Positions 37,327-45,695 of a stretch of DNA of 64,000 nucleotides are shown piece after piece. The stretch is from NCBI GenBank assembly GCA_024277915.1, contig JAJRUG010000009.1, forward strand, positions 35,698 through 99,697, written 5' to 3'. Numbering within the stretch: position 1 is the stretch's first letter; every line of letters begins with the position of its first letter. Source of the DNA: Gammaproteobacteria bacterium (GTDB taxonomy: Bacteria > Pseudomonadota > Gammaproteobacteria > Steroidobacterales > GCA-2729495). The position numbers were made by a program, and so were the translations under genes. The notes under the pieces are model-generated. The model saw only the letters and a program-made list of their open reading frames with translations. It did not search any database and was not told the DNA's origin.

Positions 37327-38217
37327 ATGAGGCTGAAAACAATACTACGAACCTCCAGGCCACCATTCCTTGTGCTGGCGCCTGTTTGTGTTTCCCTCGG
37401 TATGGTGACCGCAACCGCAGCAGGGTATTCCATAGACGCTCTATTGTTTGTTCTAACATTAACCGGAGCACTGCTTGCTGCGGCAAGTGTCAACCTGCTG
37501 AACGAGTATCAGGATTTTAACAGCGGCCTGGATTGCAGGACTGACAGAACACCATTCAGTGGCGGCAGTGGTGCACTACCCGCACATCCCGAAGCTGCCG
37601 GTGATGTACTGACAGTTGCGCTAATCACCATAACCGGTACGGTTCTGATCGGAATCTATATTGTTGTTGTACAGGGCTTCCAGATTGTTCCAATTGGAGC
37701 AGCGGGTTTGCTGTTGATTATTGCCTATACGAAATGGATCATTCGCTCGCCTTTGCTGTGCCTGATTTCTCCGGGGCTCGGATTCGGCGTACTGATGGTA
37801 GTCGGCACCCATATCGCTTTGACCGGAGAGTCATCGCTATTACTCTGGATGGTATCAATCGTTCCATTTTGTCTGATTAACAATCTGCTTCTGCTTAACC
37901 AGTATCCGGATGTATCCGCCGACAGTTCTGTTGGCAGAAACCACTTCCCTATCGCCTACGGAATGGGGAAAAGCAGTTGGGTCTACGCTATCTTCATGCT
38001 GTCAGCTTATCTGATGATCGGATTGCTGATAGCCGGGGAATTTCTCCCCGGTTTGAGTGTGATCGCGCTGGCGCCGGTTGTATTCTCGGTATTCTCGTTG
38101 ACGGGTGCCGTGAGATATTCCGGCAATATCGGCAAATACCCCCGGTATCTTGCAGCCAATGTTGCCGCGGCAGTATTGACCCCGCTGTTACTGGCGATTT
38201 CTATCAGCCTTGGTTAG
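37327..38217 (+). CDS. UbiA/MenA-family prenyltransferase-like membrane protein
   Basis: This 296-residue protein has about eight membrane helices and two Asp-rich motifs, NEYQDFNSGLDCRTD and NQYPDVSADSS, which bind Mg-prenyl diphosphate in the UbiA superfamily. The first motif with the trailing FSGGSGALP resembles MenA (1,4-dihydroxy-2-naphthoate prenyltransferase) rather than UbiA. No men genes are in the window, so the acceptor is unknown. I prefer the ATG at 37327 with GGTGGA upstream over a GTG at 37309. It may share a transcript with modABC. Substrate assignment is open. Confidence 0.75.
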   Translation: MRLKTILRTSRPPFLVLAPVCVSLGMVTATAAGYSIDALLFVLTLTGALLAAASVNLLNEYQDFNSGLDCRTDRTPFSGGSGALPAHPEAAGDVLTVALITITGTVLIGIYIVVVQGFQIVPIGAAGLLLIIAYTKWIIRSPLLCLISPGLGFGVLMVVGTHIALTGESSLLLWMVSIVPFCLINNLLLLNQYPDVSADSSVGRNHFPIAYGMGKSSWVYAIFMLSAYLMIGLLIAGEFLPGLSVIALAPVVFSVFSLTGAVRYSGNIGKYPRYLAANVAAAVLTPLLLAISISLG

Positions 38218-38302
38218 CATGATAGCCGAGACTTAATCCTGCCCTCAACGCCCAAACACATCGTCATCGTCATCCGGTTCTGCAAACCCCGCAGCAAACC
38301 GA

Positions 38303-38389
38303 GGCATCACCTGCCCGATCCCTTTTTGCAGGGAATAACGCGGACCGCAGGGAGCCATCCCGGCAAAAAGGGATCGGGCAGGTGATGCC
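38303..38389. repeat. 27-bp perfect inverted repeat, convergent intergenic region
   Basis: The arm 38303-38329 is the exact reverse complement of 38363-38389, around a 33-base loop. It lies in the 262-base gap between converging prenyltransferase and trpS. The arms include a five-T/A tract and CGATCCC. Neither side ends in a clean T-run, so it is not a typical terminator, though the position would suit one. An open frame crosses it on the minus strand but shows no family resemblance. A REP- or MITE-like repeat is my preferred reading. Confidence 0.8.
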
Positions 38390-38479
38390 GGACGATTGGC
38401 ATGATGATTCAACCAGTGAGAGACCGGCGGAAACGTTAAAGCAGGCGATTCAGTCCCGAGGATACGTGCCGGCTGACTT

Positions 38480-39490
38480 CTAGCCCAGGCGTCTGATCCC
38501 GACAGCCTCGCGAATCTCCGCAAGCAACGGTGTGGCAACCTCACGGGCAGTTGCAGCTCCACGGAGCAGCACAGATTCAATGTGATCCGGCGTATCCATC
38601 AGCCGATCATATTCTTCTCTGGCATCAGTCAGATGTGCGTCGACATATTCGAATAATTCCTGCTTTAAGTCACCCCAGCCGATCCCATCCGCAAAACGTT
38701 GTCGCATCACTTCAACTTCGGTTTCGCCGGCAAAAGCCTGGTAAATCTCGAACAGTGCACAATCTTCCGTTTGTTTTGGTTCACCAGGCTCCAGAGAGTT
38801 GGTTTTGATCTTCATGATCAGTTTACGCAGCCGTTTGGCGGGCACAAACAGCGGAATCGTATTGTTGTAGCTCTTGCTCATCTTGCGGCCGTCGAGGCCG
38901 GAGAGCACAGCGGTGTTTCCTCCGATGACGGCTTCCGGGATTGTCAGTATTTCGCCATAGTGATGATTAAACCGCTGGGCAATATCTCTCGCCATCTCTA
39001 CATGCTGTTTTTGATCCTTGCCGACCGGCACTTTGTTCGCCCGGAACATCAGGATATCGGCAGCCATCAATACCGGATAACTGAACAGTGCCATCGTGAT
39101 CCCCTTGTCGGGATCTCCGGAGTCTGACTCCTCATTCGCAGCAGCAGCTGCCTTATAGGCATGGGCGCGATTCATCAGGCCCTTGGCAGTAACAGAATTC
39201 AGAATCCAGGTCAGTTCCGGGATTTCGGGAATATCGGACTGTCGATAAAAGGTGGCCGTTTCAGTGTCCAGCCCCAGGGCCAGCCATGTTGCCGCCTGCT
39301 CGAGACTCGACTGTCTGATCAGATCCGGATCGGCATTTTTGACCAGCGAATGATAGTCCGCCATGAAGTAGAAGCTGCGGACATCGCTGCGCTTGCTGGC
39401 TTCTACGGCGGGACGGATCGCTCCGACATAGTTGCCCAGATGCGGTGTGCCGGTGGTCGTGATGCCAGTCAGTACTACTTGTTTACCCAT
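38480..39490 (-). CDS. trpS: Tryptophanyl-tRNA synthetase
   Basis: This class I synthetase charges tRNA-Trp. The 336-residue protein begins MGKQVVLTGITTTGTPHLGNYVGAI, where TPHLGN is the HIGH-type motif, and contains GRKMSKSYNNTI, the KMSKS loop. The conserved YPVLMAADILMF and VPVGKDQKQHVE segments form the dimer-side active site. Length matches E. coli TrpS (334). It converges with the prenyltransferase and has 133 bases upstream of it before the ggt stop. Confidence 0.98.
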   Translation of the reverse strand: MGKQVVLTGITTTGTPHLGNYVGAIRPAVEASKRSDVRSFYFMADYHSLVKNADPDLIRQSSLEQAATWLALGLDTETATFYRQSDIPEIPELTWILNSVTAKGLMNRAHAYKAAAAANEESDSGDPDKGITMALFSYPVLMAADILMFRANKVPVGKDQKQHVEMARDIAQRFNHHYGEILTIPEAVIGGNTAVLSGLDGRKMSKSYNNTIPLFVPAKRLRKLIMKIKTNSLEPGEPKQTEDCALFEIYQAFAGETEVEVMRQRFADGIGWGDLKQELFEYVDAHLTDAREEYDRLMDTPDHIESVLLRGAATAREVATPLLAEIREAVGIRRLG

Positions 39491-39623
39491 GGATGAAGCT
39501 GCCCTCTGTGGTGCGCGGGCTATTCTAGCAGGGTAAACAGAGCCGAACCGCAGTTACTCCCTTCGATACAGAAACCCCGCGAAGAACCAGGGGCAGGCCG
39601 GGCTATTGGCACCTTGATTCAAA

Positions 39624-41333
39624 CTAGTAACCGGCCGCATGACCATCTTTACGCGATTCGGAGGCACCCACATACACCTTATGCTCGTCATCCCACATGA
39701 TAGCCTGGTAACCACCGTAGATTCCCGGCCGCCGCCCCACCCGGTGCCCGCGCGATTCAAGCTCACCCCGGGTTCCGGCTGGAAAACCCGTCTCAAGATA
39801 CAGGTTGCCGCCATCCTCCATCTGTTCACCGGTCGGCTGGCTGGAACCCGCATGGTGAATACGAGGTGCATCGCCGGCTTCCTGCAGATTCATGCCAAAA
39901 TCGATCATGTTCATCAGGATCTGTACATGCCCCTGCGGTTGCATTGACCCGCCCATGACACCAAAGCTCATGTAACGGTATCCATCGCGGGTTACGAAGG
40001 CCGGGATAATGGTATGAAAGGGCCGCTTGCCCGGCGCGTAAATATTAGGATGCCCCGGCTCAAACGTGAACAACTCACCGCGATCCTGTAATACAAAACC
40101 CAGTTCACCCGGGGTGATGCCCGAGCCCATTCCCCGGAAGTTGCTCTGAATCAGTGACACCATGTTGCCGTCGGAATCTGCGACTGTCAGATAGATTGTG
40201 TCGCCGGTCTGAAGAGCCGGATTGCCGACCGGATAGGAAGCGGCAGCTTTCTCTCTATCCAGCAGTGTACGTCGCCTGGCTGCGTATTCTTTGGACACCA
40301 GCTCAGCAACAGGAATTTTACTGAAATCAGGATCTGCATAAAACCGGGCGCGATCTTCATAAGCCAGTTTCTTCGCCTCAACAAAGGTATGGATGTGATC
40401 GGCGCTGCCAAAACCCATCTGCTTGAAATTGTATGGCTCGATAATATTCAGGATCTGCAAGGCAGCGATGCCCTGGCCATTGGGCGGCAGCTCCCAGAGC
40501 GTGTAGCCGCGATAATCGGTTCCCACCGGTTCTACCCATTCCGATTGATGGGCAGCAAGATCGGCAGCAGTCAGAAAGCCTCCCTCTCGCTGCATGTGGT
40601 CGGCAATTTCCCTTGCTATCGATCCCCGATAGAAGATATCCCTGCCCCCTTCCGCAATGCGACTGTAGGTTTTTGCCAGCCGCGGGTTTTTGAATAATTC
40701 GCCTTTGACCGGTGCTTTCCCGCCGGGCATGAAGGTCTCGGCAAAACCGGCATAGTCCTTCAAGACGCGAGCATTACGTGCCCAACCCTCGGCAATCAGC
40801 TGAGAGACAGGAAAACCGTCGCGAGCATAGTCAATTGCCGGCTGCAAAATATCTGCCATCGACAAGCGACCAAACCGTTCATGCAACTCGAACCAGCCAT
40901 CGACTGCACCGGGTACCGACACGGACAAGACGCCATGGGCCGGGATTTTCTCCATACCCTCATCGAGAAAATACTGCAGGCTGAGTGACTGTGGCGATCT
41001 GCCGCTGGCATTAAGACCCCACAAACGACGGGATTTCTCCTCCCAGACAATGGCAAACAGATCGCCGCCAATGCCACTGCCGGTTGGCTCCATCAGCCCC
41101 AGTGCGGCATTGGCTGCAATGGCGGCATCGACCGCGCTGCCGCCGCGCTTCAGTATATCGAGCGCAATCTGGGTAGCCAGCGGCTGGCTGGTGGCCGCCA
41201 TGCCGTGTTGAGCAATCACTTCCGACCGTGTTGCGAAGGATTCGCCTGATCCTCGATCAGCTCCATCTACCATGGGCGCTCCAAGCAGTGCGGGTAACAA
41301 CAGAACAATGGCTTTCAGCCTTTGGCACATCAT
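39624..41333 (-). CDS. ggt: Gamma-glutamyltransferase (glutathione hydrolase)
   Basis: Ggt cleaves or transfers the gamma-glutamyl group of glutathione in the periplasm. From ATG 41333 the proenzyme has 569 residues with a signal peptide (CQRLKAIVLLLPALLGAPMV), then the large subunit motifs AVDAAIAANAALGLMEPTGSGIGGD and ELPPNGQGIAALQIL. Autocleavage before the Thr in GDTIYLTVAD yields the small subunit. The TFEPGHPNIYAPGKRPFHT block is also typical. I took the MM start because the frame upstream is not signal-like and overlaps the pepQ promoter side. It is divergent from pepQ (92-base gap). Confidence 0.95.
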   Translation of the reverse strand: MMCQRLKAIVLLLPALLGAPMVDGADRGSGESFATRSEVIAQHGMAATSQPLATQIALDILKRGGSAVDAAIAANAALGLMEPTGSGIGGDLFAIVWEEKSRRLWGLNASGRSPQSLSLQYFLDEGMEKIPAHGVLSVSVPGAVDGWFELHERFGRLSMADILQPAIDYARDGFPVSQLIAEGWARNARVLKDYAGFAETFMPGGKAPVKGELFKNPRLAKTYSRIAEGGRDIFYRGSIAREIADHMQREGGFLTAADLAAHQSEWVEPVGTDYRGYTLWELPPNGQGIAALQILNIIEPYNFKQMGFGSADHIHTFVEAKKLAYEDRARFYADPDFSKIPVAELVSKEYAARRRTLLDREKAAASYPVGNPALQTGDTIYLTVADSDGNMVSLIQSNFRGMGSGITPGELGFVLQDRGELFTFEPGHPNIYAPGKRPFHTIIPAFVTRDGYRYMSFGVMGGSMQPQGHVQILMNMIDFGMNLQEAGDAPRIHHAGSSQPTGEQMEDGGNLYLETGFPAGTRGELESRGHRVGRRPGIYGGYQAIMWDDEHKVYVGASESRKDGHAAGY

Positions 41334-41425
41334 CCGCCGAATATCCCATCTATCAGCCAGCTCCGCAACGGGCAATCACGGCAGATTGCGACAAGGCGGC
41401 CCGATATGGTTATATTCAACTTGCA

Positions 41426-42775
41426 ATGATGGATCTGGATCAACAGCTCGCTGCTTGCTACTCACAGCACCTACAACTGCTATGCAGTCGCTACGATGCA
41501 GCATTAGAACGGGCAGGTTTCGAGAGCATCGCCATCGGCAGCGGTATCGTCAGGAACTGGTTTCTGGATGATCATGGCCATCCTTATAAACCCGATCCGC
41601 ATTTCGTCCAGTGGGTGCCGCTACTGGATCACCCGGGTTCCTGCGTGCTCTATCATCGAGGCCAGAAACCGAAACTCATTCTCTACCAGGAGGATAACTT
41701 TTGGCATGCACCACCATCAATTCCCCAGGGCGATTGGCTGGACGGGTTTGATGTGGAAGTTATCGTCAGCCCGGGCTTGCTCATTCATCACATGCCCGAT
41801 CACTATGATCAGCTGGCATTGCTGGGTGACCCTGCTCAGTGGCCGACAATACTTCAGGCAGCACACCAGAACCCTCAGGATATTCTGAATTATCTGGATT
41901 TCTTCCAGGCGATTAAAACTGACTACGAGGCAAGCTGTATCCGACTCGCATCAGAGCGCACCGTCGCAGCCCATCAAGCGGCTGAACAAGCCTTTCGGAA
42001 CGGCGCATCAGAATACGAAATTCTGGTCAGTTTTCTTGGTGCCAACCAGACCACAGAAGAAGAACTGCCCTATCGCGCGATTATTGCCACCAATAAACAT
42101 GCTGCCACCCTTCACTATCAGCAGCGATGCAGGGAAGCCAGGAAGCCATACAGCCTGTTGATTGATGCGGCCTGTTCCTGGAATGGTTACGCGAGCGATG
42201 TGACCCGAACCTGGACTCTGGAGGACAATGAATTCACAGAAATGATCTCTGATCTGGACGAAGTTCAACTGTCTCTGTGTGCTTTGGTGAAACCCGGCGT
42301 GCCATTCGGTGATCTCCATTCACAGGCGCATGCTTTAATTGCAGATCTCATTCACCACTGGGGCCTGGTCAATATGGGCGCAGATGAACTGCTCGATAAC
42401 AAAGTGACCGAGGTGTTTTTTCCGCACGGGCTCGGACACTATCTGGGCCTGATGGTCCACGATGCGGGGGCGTCTGTTTCAGATGCCAGTGGTACCCTGA
42501 TTGCAAAACCGGAACACTACCCGAATCTGCGATTAACCAGAACGCTCGAGGCGGGTAACGTCATCACTATTGAGCCGGGTTTTTACTTTGTCGATGCCCT
42601 GCTTTCCGATTTGAGCCATTCTCCTGCGTCTACGAAGGTCAACTGGTCGAAGATTGAGCGGCTGAAAAAATACGGCGGGATACGCATAGAAGACAATTTG
42701 CTGGTCACCGAATCAGGTTCGGAAAACCTCACCCGGCAGGCATTTGCATCGATCACGCAGAAGCCTCTCCCATAA
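41426..42775 (+). CDS. pepQ: Xaa-Pro dipeptidase (prolidase)
   Basis: PepQ hydrolyses Xaa-Pro dipeptides in the cytoplasm. The 449-residue M24-family enzyme has the metal-binding segments DAACSWNGYASDVTRTW (two Asp), FFPHGLGHYLGLMVHD (His), ITIEPGFYF (Glu) and GIRIEDN (Glu). The N-terminal domain begins LAACYSQHLQLLCSRYDAAL, which fixes the start at the ATG at 41426 (or 41429); the frame extends 66 codons further upstream but overlaps ggt. Length equals E. coli PepQ (443). Paired divergently with ggt, it suggests peptide and glutathione turnover. Confidence 0.94.
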   Translation: MMDLDQQLAACYSQHLQLLCSRYDAALERAGFESIAIGSGIVRNWFLDDHGHPYKPDPHFVQWVPLLDHPGSCVLYHRGQKPKLILYQEDNFWHAPPSIPQGDWLDGFDVEVIVSPGLLIHHMPDHYDQLALLGDPAQWPTILQAAHQNPQDILNYLDFFQAIKTDYEASCIRLASERTVAAHQAAEQAFRNGASEYEILVSFLGANQTTEEELPYRAIIATNKHAATLHYQQRCREARKPYSLLIDAACSWNGYASDVTRTWTLEDNEFTEMISDLDEVQLSLCALVKPGVPFGDLHSQAHALIADLIHHWGLVNMGADELLDNKVTEVFFPHGLGHYLGLMVHDAGASVSDASGTLIAKPEHYPNLRLTRTLEAGNVITIEPGFYFVDALLSDLSHSPASTKVNWSKIERLKKYGGIRIEDNLLVTESGSENLTRQAFASITQKPLP

Positions 42776-42788
42776 AACTCTCCCGCAG

Positions 42789-44417
42789 TTATTTTTTGAA
42801 TTCTGCACGACGAATCAAGGCGCGCTGCTCAAGAAAATCAAGCCGCTCCCTGTTAAGACCGTTTCTCGCTGCAAACTCCGACCCCAGCTCCATGGTCAAA
42901 TCAGTCTTCCGGTCATACCTGGGCCAATGTGGTCGTCCTTCGCCATCAGGATCACCTGTTTTAGCGAAGCTGATCCAGTATGCCCGCACCAGATCACCCC
43001 AGGCGAGATCCTGCTCTGTCAGTTCAACATTCTCCGGCCGTTGGAATTCCGGATGGCGTTTAATATTCCCGAAGATGAACGGGATTTCCATACCGTGCGC
43101 GGCACCGGGCACTTCCCCGCGGAGGTTTTCCTGAACGTAGGTCACGTAGAAAAGCCAGGCAGGAGAAGAGACCGTTTCCATTTGCCCCGCAAGATATCGG
43201 GTAGACACAACGAACATGTCTCCAAACCATTGCTCGGCAACGCCCATTCTGGTCCATTGGTCGTCGTATATAGCCAGGTCGTCATCCGACAGGCCTTCCA
43301 GAAAAGCGGTAGCGAAAAACCACTTCCCGATAAGAGGGATATCGGCAATTTGATTCCACTCCCAACTGTTGCTTCCGCCGATGTAGGGCACATCGTGCTG
43401 CCCGCCCCGCTCAAAGATGCTGGCGATATCATCCGGAATCACCAGCCCGTCAACCGATGGGTTGAAGGTGATCATTAGTCCTTTTTGATAGTCCAGAATA
43501 GCCTCGACAGGCAGCGCACGGAATGCAGCAAGCTTCTCTTCATCCGTACCATTCATTTCAAAGTGCGTGGCCAGATCAATACCAATATCTTCAGACGACG
43601 CTTCGAGCGCACCCGGAATACCCTTCTCGAAACCCTGCCGGCTTCGGTCCAGCGCCACGGCACTTCCCTGTGCAATTGCCTTGGCGAAAAGCCCCTTTGA
43701 CTGCGGCGTCACCATCAACGCATTGACGGATACTCCACCCGCTGAGTGACCGAAAATTGTCACGTTGTCAGGGTCTCCACCGAATGCACGGATATTTTTC
43801 CGCACCCATTCCAGAGCTGCGATCTGATCCATCACGCCATAATTCACCAGTGGCTCATCTGCTTGCAGACTGGTCATTGATGGGTGGGCAAACCTGCCCA
43901 GAAATCCTATCCGGTAGTTGATGGTTACCAGTACAACCCCGTCTCTCGCGAGAATACCGCCATCATAAACCGGATAGGAACCGGACCCGTATTTCATATT
44001 CCCGCCGTGAATGTAGACCATGACAGGCAACCCGGTATCATGATCAACCGGCGTCCATATATTGAGTGTCAGGCAGTCTTCGTCTACACCGACTGCGGTG
44101 ATGTGGTCATTGAGCCATGCGGGTAATGATTCACCCAGGTTTTGGGGGCATATGGAGCCAAACTGATCGGCCGATCTGCTTCCGGCCCAACTGCGTGGAG
44201 GCACGGGCGGCCGCCACCGCAACTCACCTACCGGCGCTGCAGCAAAAGGAATGCCCCGATAAACTGCAATATCGTCATTGAGTGATCCAGTCAAAATACC
44301 CTGACTGGTTCTGACGGTAGTATCCGGGTTCGCAATCGCACCACTACATAACGTCATCAGCACAGCTGCAAGCAACAAAATGACTGCTGCAGAGCGATAC
44401 AATTCCGGTGTACGCAT
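42789..44417 (-). CDS. Secreted type-B carboxylesterase
   Basis: This 542-residue alpha/beta-hydrolase of the carboxylesterase type B family begins with a signal peptide (residues about 1-28, ending SGAIA). It then has QGILTGSLNDDIAVYRGIPFAAAPVGELRW, DCLTLNIWTP and the nucleophile elbow FGHSAGGVS. The His segment AAHGMEIPF near the C-terminus provides the third triad residue. ATG at 44417 has GGGAGG at a good distance and follows non-coding sequence. The natural substrate is unknown; lipase, ester-drug or polyester hydrolysis are all possible. It is divergent from the RND efflux pair. Confidence 0.9.
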   Translation of the reverse strand: MRTPELYRSAAVILLLAAVLMTLCSGAIANPDTTVRTSQGILTGSLNDDIAVYRGIPFAAAPVGELRWRPPVPPRSWAGSRSADQFGSICPQNLGESLPAWLNDHITAVGVDEDCLTLNIWTPVDHDTGLPVMVYIHGGNMKYGSGSYPVYDGGILARDGVVLVTINYRIGFLGRFAHPSMTSLQADEPLVNYGVMDQIAALEWVRKNIRAFGGDPDNVTIFGHSAGGVSVNALMVTPQSKGLFAKAIAQGSAVALDRSRQGFEKGIPGALEASSEDIGIDLATHFEMNGTDEEKLAAFRALPVEAILDYQKGLMITFNPSVDGLVIPDDIASIFERGGQHDVPYIGGSNSWEWNQIADIPLIGKWFFATAFLEGLSDDDLAIYDDQWTRMGVAEQWFGDMFVVSTRYLAGQMETVSSPAWLFYVTYVQENLRGEVPGAAHGMEIPFIFGNIKRHPEFQRPENVELTEQDLAWGDLVRAYWISFAKTGDPDGEGRPHWPRYDRKTDLTMELGSEFAARNGLNRERLDFLEQRALIRRAEFKK

Positions 44418-44490
44418 TGAGCCTCCCTTATCCTGAAAATTTCCTGACGTCAGCATCGCGTTATCGATACAAAACAGTTCATCAACAGGC

Positions 44491-44512
44491 TGTGCTGATG
44501 CTAGCACATCAG
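44491..44512. promoter_or_regulatory. Overlapping palindromes between esterase and RND operon
   Basis: In the 197-base divergent gap, TGTGCT (44491-44496) pairs with AGCACA (44503-44508), and CTGATG (44495-44500) pairs with CATCAG (44507-44512). Both are 6-6-6 dyads and they overlap by most of their length. Such nested dyads are typical of TetR/MarR-type operators. No regulator gene is adjacent, so a trans-acting protein would be needed. Prediction only. Confidence 0.35.
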
Positions 44513-44614
44513 TCCGGGGGCTTTTGGAGCTGATCTTGCTATATCGGCCTGTACATAGGCAGCAGAGCAGACTATCTGCTACATTGGCAACAAGAAAACC
44601 CAGAGAATGCCGGA

Positions 44615-45694
44615 TTGAAAAACATCAAGAATATCCTGGTCGCCACCGCTCAACTATTCCTTTCTATTGTCGTGCTGTTCACGTTAGTGTCATGCAGTTC
44701 GGATAATCAGGAAGAGGCACCGGGAAAACGGTTTGGAGCACGAGGTGCTGTTAAGGTCATCGCGGCACCGGTGCGGGTTGATTCTTTCGTCGATCGGTTC
44801 ACGGCGCTCGGTACAGCCGAGGCCAATGAGTCCGTGGAAATGGTATCCCGAGTCAGCAATATTGTGACAGAAATCGCATTCGAAGATGGCCAGCAGGTTA
44901 AAAAAGGGGATCTGCTGGTGGCTCTGGACAGCAAGGAAATACGTGCTGATTACGCTGTCGCCAAAGCATCGCTGCAAAAAGTTCGTAGCAAGTACCAGCG
45001 CAGCAAGAGCCTGGGCAAGACACGGGTGGTCTCGGAGGCCGAGCTTGAAGAACTGGAAGCTGAGGTTGAAATGGCAACCGCCCAGCTTCGCGCAGCTGAA
45101 GTACGATTGGAGAACAGCTCCATAAGGGCTCCCTTTTCAGGAATTGTCGGGCTCAGACGCGTCAGTCCAGGTGATCTGGTTGGGCCGACCACAGTCATTA
45201 CAACTCTGGATGACACCTCATCAATCCGGCTCCGATTTTCTGTACCCGAAATTCTGCTAGCCAACGTCACGCCCGGGCTGCCCGTTTTGGCAAGGACAGT
45301 AGTCTATAGTGATCGTATTTTTTCAGGGGTCGTCAGCAGCGTCGATTCAAGAGTCGATCCGGTAACACGATCAGTGAACATCATTGCAAAAATTCCTAAC
45401 GATGAGAAGCTGCTGAAACCCGGCATGTTTCTGACGGTCGAAATCAACCGCCAGCGTGAAGCCGTGTTGCTGATACCAGAAGGTGCTCTGGTGCCCCGAC
45501 AGGGACGACAATACGTGTTCAGGATCGAGGATGGTAAAGCGCTTGAGCAGGTAGTCGAAGTTGGCGGTCGTACGCCCGGCTTTGCCGAAATTCGCAAAGG
45601 CCTGAAAGCCGGAGACACTGTCATCGTTGAAGGCACCATGCGGGTAAGAAACGGTGTGCCGGTCAGTATCATCGACGATTCTCTGAACGACTGA
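44615..45694 (+). CDS. RND efflux periplasmic adaptor (membrane fusion) lipoprotein
   Basis: This 359-residue HlyD-type adaptor links an RND pump to an outer-membrane channel. The N-terminus has a lipoprotein signal with LVSC as lipobox. Then come a barrel-sandwich hybrid (ALGTAEANESVEMVSRVSNIV and IRAPFSGIVGLRRVSPGDLV) and a coiled-coil hairpin (about residues 115-155, EAELEELEAEVEMATAQLRAAEVRLE). A beta-barrel and membrane-proximal domain finish the protein. The start is TTG at 44615, since no in-frame ATG fits. It ends one base before the pump gene. Confidence 0.93.
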   Translation: MKNIKNILVATAQLFLSIVVLFTLVSCSSDNQEEAPGKRFGARGAVKVIAAPVRVDSFVDRFTALGTAEANESVEMVSRVSNIVTEIAFEDGQQVKKGDLLVALDSKEIRADYAVAKASLQKVRSKYQRSKSLGKTRVVSEAELEELEAEVEMATAQLRAAEVRLENSSIRAPFSGIVGLRRVSPGDLVGPTTVITTLDDTSSIRLRFSVPEILLANVTPGLPVLARTVVYSDRIFSGVVSSVDSRVDPVTRSVNIIAKIPNDEKLLKPGMFLTVEINRQREAVLLIPEGALVPRQGRQYVFRIEDGKALEQVVEVGGRTPGFAEIRKGLKAGDTVIVEGTMRVRNGVPVSIIDDSLND

Positions 45695-45695
45695 C

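Noticed and set aside
38245..38580. A 111-residue minus-strand frame after trpS
   Set aside because: It runs through the palindrome and the end of trpS and resembles translated repeat sequence rather than a protein.
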